NCBI RefSeq assembly: GCF_000175575.2
Contig: NZ_CP005986.1
Span: 1,309,549 to 1,373,548 of the forward strand
DNA length: 64,000 bases
Reading direction: 5' to 3'
DNA from: Acidithiobacillus caldus ATCC 51756
GTDB taxonomy: Bacteria > Pseudomonadota > Gammaproteobacteria > Acidithiobacillales > Acidithiobacillaceae
In this document: piece by piece, positions 61,793-64,000 of the stretch
How positions within the stretch are numbered: position 1 is the first letter of the stretch
Layout of the letters: every line of letters starts with the position of its first letter
The notes under the pieces: model-generated
Database searches by the model: none
What the model was told of the DNA's origin: nothing
What the model saw: the letters and a program-made list of their open reading frames with translations, nothing else
Translations under genes and position numbers: made by a program

Positions 61793-61948
61793 AAATACCC
61801 TTGCTGGAGGCACGGGTTGATGTTCCTATATATTCGGCTTTGTACTCCTGTGTCGGCCAGCCTGGCGATGGCCACCGGCATCTGCCCGGTAATTGGGCCA
61901 GGCTCGAATCAGGTTGTGCGAGGATTACAGCGAACGTGTGGATTACTG

Positions 61949-62734
61949 TTGCCAGAAAAAGGCTTTTGGATCTGATCAGCAACGGGTAAGGAGAGGGCCG
62001 TGGAACAGGGTAATGCCTTTGCGAAGGGAACGGGAGAGTCGGGCCTGGACATCGAAGGGTTGCTGCGGCGATCTGCTCGCATATGGATGGATCAGGCAAT
62101 CGCGCGGAATGGGGTACCTTCCGGAGCAGGAGATCCTGACGGTGGTCGGCCCCGTGCCCGTACCGATCCCCAAGGTGCGAGACCGGCCCAGTTCGGGCGT
62201 GGTCTTCCGTTCTTCCCTGGTACTGCCGTATGTGCGCAAGTCGCGGACCGTGGCCGCCTCGCTCCCCTGGCGGTATCGACACGGGGTATCGTCGGGACGG
62301 ATGCAAGCGGCGCTGTCCGTCCTCCTGGGCGAGGAGGCCAAGGGGCTTTCTCCGGCCGTGCTGGGGCGCTTGAAAGCCGAATGGGCACAGGAGCATGATC
62401 GATGGCAGCGCCAATTCCTACAGGGAAAGCGCTATGCCTACGGGTGGGCCGATGGAGTCTGTACTGACCTGCGGTTGGAGGACGATCCCCAAAATGTGTC
62501 TCTTGGTCATCCTTGGCGTGACGGCCGAAGGCAAGAAGGAGGTCGTGGCGGTCACCGACGGTTTACGGGACTCCAAAGCCTCCTGGCTAGAGATCCTGCG
62601 GGACTTGCGCGACCGCGGGCCACAGGAGGCGCCCCTACTGGCCATAGGAGATGGGGCGATGGGTTTCTGGGCCGCCCTAGACGAGATCTGTCCGCAAACT
62701 CGCCATCAGCGCTGTTGGGTGCACAATGCCGCCA
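61949..62734 (+). pseudogene. decayed IS256-family transposase copy
   Basis: The leader TTGCCAGAAAAAGGCTTTTG and the coding segments follow the IS256 element at 27.7-29.1 kb: LDIEGLLRRSAR, then MGYLPEQEILTVVGPVPVPIPKVRDR and ALSVLLGEEAKGLSPAVLGRLKAEW in a second frame, KKEVVAVTDGLRDSKASWLEILRDL and AIGDGAMGFWAALDEICPQTRHQRCWVH in a third. The C-terminal third and at least the right IR are missing. It now lies in the spacer between the RND operon and the regulator gene. Confidence 0.85.
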
Positions 62735-62795
62735 ATGAGATGGTTGGGTAAGTAAGGTGGCCGTTTCCAGCCCAACGGTGGAGAAGAGGTGACGC

Positions 62796-63512
62796 ATGGA
62801 AATCAAATCTTCCGCACACATTCTGGTGGTTGACGACGATTTACGGCTACGGAGTCTGGTGGAAGCACACCTCCGTCAGGTGGGGTTTACTGTCGACGGA
62901 GTGCGTGATGGCCAAGGACTCGATCATAAACTTCACGGGGGGGAGGTAGATTTGATCATACTCGATTTGGGCTTGCCCGATGAGGATGGTCTGCAGATTT
63001 GTCAGCGCCTACGCCTGACATACGATACCCCTATCCTGATACTGACGGCCCGTGGGGATGAGGTGGATCGCATACTTGGGTTGGAGATGGGCGCCGACGA
63101 TTACCTATCAAAACCTTTTCATCCACGGGAGTTAATCGCTCGTGTTCAGGCTATACTGCGAAGAACAAAGCCCATGAACAGGGGTCGCCAGCACGCCGAT
63201 GAGCCAGAAATATGTATGAAGGGCGCTTTTGTGGTGGACACGCGCCGTCAAAAAATTCTGTGGCGGGGAGAACCGTTAGAGTTATCACAAGCCGATTTTC
63301 AGACACTTTCTACGCTTATCAAGCACGAGGGACAACCGCTCAGTCGGGAACGGCTCATGCTTCTGAGTCGGGGCCGAACCTATGCGTCGGATGACCGAAG
63401 CATAGACATGCAGATCTCGCGATTACGAAAGCTACTCGATTCCAAAACCGACGGTGCTCAGCACATTCGCACAGTATGGGGTAGCGGATACATGTTTCTC
63501 TCCGAACCATGA
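62796..63512 (+). CDS. OmpR/PhoB-family response regulator
   Basis: 238 residues. Receiver domain with DDD (HILVVDDDLRLR), phosphoacceptor Asp in LIILDLGLPDEDG, Thr in ILTARGD and Lys in LSKPF. C-terminal winged helix with PLELSQADFQTLSTLIKHEGQPLSRERLM and DRSIDMQISRLRKLLD...RTVWGSGYMF. GAGGTG lies before the ATG at 62796. The stop overlaps the sensor kinase start (ATGA). It may control the RND operon through the TGTAACA boxes upstream. Confidence 0.94.
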   Translation: MEIKSSAHILVVDDDLRLRSLVEAHLRQVGFTVDGVRDGQGLDHKLHGGEVDLIILDLGLPDEDGLQICQRLRLTYDTPILILTARGDEVDRILGLEMGADDYLSKPFHPRELIARVQAILRRTKPMNRGRQHADEPEICMKGAFVVDTRRQKILWRGEPLELSQADFQTLSTLIKHEGQPLSRERLMLLSRGRTYASDDRSIDMQISRLRKLLDSKTDGAQHIRTVWGSGYMFLSEP

Positions 63513-64000
63513 TACGCTTAGGTGGCTGGCCTCGGAGCACATTGGGTCGAACGTTATTGTTGTTGACCGCTCTACTCCTCGTCTCTCAAGGTACCGTGTA
63601 TGTCCTTTACCATCGCTACGTACTGGACCCCGCCGCTGATCGTTTCGCACAACTGCTTTGGCGAATGACTACCACACTTGAGAACAAGGCATTTACGCAG
63701 GCCCGGATTACCGGGTTCGATTATTTACCGCCGAATGATAAACCCGGTCTACCACCAAACGATTACTTTCTTCGACGCACGGCCAATTCTTATCGTCGTA
63801 TTTCTCCAGGGGCATCGTTCAGGGCAACGAACGATAAAGGTCATCGCGTCTGGATTTGGATTCGCCCAAACCGTAAAGACCAGTGGATTGGATTTCCTAT
63901 GGGAGCTATGGATTTTGTCACCCAAGGTTTCTTGTTCGCCAAGCTTGGGTTGTTGATGTTATTTACTTTAGTTGGTGCCTGGCTGATTGTGCGCCAAATA
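63509..64000 (+). CDS. sensor histidine kinase, EnvZ-type, N-terminal part only
   Basis: 164 residues visible. MIRLGGWPRSTLGRTLLLLTALLLVSQGTVYVL is a cytoplasmic start plus TM1. A periplasmic domain of about 90 residues follows (HRYVLDPAADRFAQLLWRM, FDYLPPNDKPGLPPNDYF), then TM2 (LFAKLGLLMLFTLVGAWLIVRQI) at the window edge. The HAMP and kinase domains must lie outside. Translationally coupled to the response regulator by a 4-bp overlap. Confidence 0.85.
   Translation, partial: MIRLGGWPRSTLGRTLLLLTALLLVSQGTVYVLYHRYVLDPAADRFAQLLWRMTTTLENKAFTQARITGFDYLPPNDKPGLPPNDYFLRRTANSYRRISPGASFRATNDKGHRVWIWIRPNRKDQWIGFPMGAMDFVTQGFLFAKLGLLMLFTLVGAWLIVRQI

Noticed and set aside
61893-62738. A 281-codon open frame overlapping the IS256 remnant, considered as a gene
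   Set aside because: It mixes frames of the decayed transposase; only its middle part matches the transposase and the rest is out of frame.
1-64000. CRISPR array, rRNA operon, replication origin
   Set aside because: No regularly spaced 25-40 bp repeats, no rRNA-like sequence and no DnaA-box cluster were seen. The 30-bp repeats at 35.7-35.9 kb occur only twice and lack spacers of array type.

Overview
The window is about 60% GC and looks like a chromosomal segment of an acidophilic sulfur-oxidising proteobacterium, most likely Acidithiobacillus. That is an inference from gene content: a CIO-type cytochrome bd, a TDT/TehA-type exporter that could carry sulfite, an OprB/OprD porin pair, flagellar motor genes, dense insertion sequences, and glycogen and glycolysis genes in an otherwise chemolithotrophic setting. 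I could not run a similarity search, so the species is not fixed.

Layout. 1-7.8 kb (minus strand): glycogen phosphorylase (cut by the window edge) and a tight five-gene carbon operon (phosphotransacylase-like, PfkB sugar kinase, CoA-disulfide-reductase-like flavoprotein, class I aldolase, pyruvate kinase). 8.2-16.4 kb: a divalent-cation island. A 26-codon leader peptide with an Asp-Pro/Glu-Pro run and two competing hairpins precedes an OprB-like porin and five tandem CorA paralogues whose GMN signatures have diverged. An atypical NRAMP carrier and an MgtC-family protein follow on the other strand. 16.4-20.8 kb: a decayed membrane gene, tRNA-Glu(CTC), a topoisomerase III remnant, a HigB/HigA-type toxin-antitoxin pair with a leaderless-looking promoter, an IS5-family element and a PLD-family protein. 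21.1-32.2 kb: a cyclic-di-GMP and motility block with four GGDEF genes, one of them GGDEF-EAL split by an IS256-family element, plus fliL, a frameshifted motA, motB and a PilZ protein. 32.4-35.3 kb: an SGNH hydrolase lipoprotein and an acyltransferase-3/SGNH fusion. 35.5-42.6 kb: a tRNA-Thr fragment with palindromes and repeats, then a pile of nested IS elements (IS3, three IS5-type, IS21). 42.8-51.3 kb: OprD-like porin, TDT exporter, cydAB with a divergent FNR-type regulator, and a phosphate-type MFS permease. 51.4-55.4 kb: IS1380 remnant, IS5-type element, and an ISL3 element inside a small exported-protein gene. 55.6-64 kb: a tripartite RND efflux operon, a decayed IS256 copy, and an OmpR/EnvZ-type two-component system running off the edge.

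The most interesting system is the cation island. The leader peptide resembles in logic the Salmonella MgtL leader, in which acidic-residue/proline codons destabilise the translating ribosome when Mg2+ is low. Here it sits directly upstream of a porin and five CorA-type genes, with two mutually exclusive hairpins next to the porin ribosome-binding site. CorA is a pentamer, and five co-oriented, similarly sized paralogues in one operon raise the untested possibility of a hetero-pentameric channel. Other points worth attention are the HigBA promoter-operator that ends at the start codon, the exact reconstruction of two genes across IS insertions with their target duplications, and a hybrid IS pair flanked by one target duplication.
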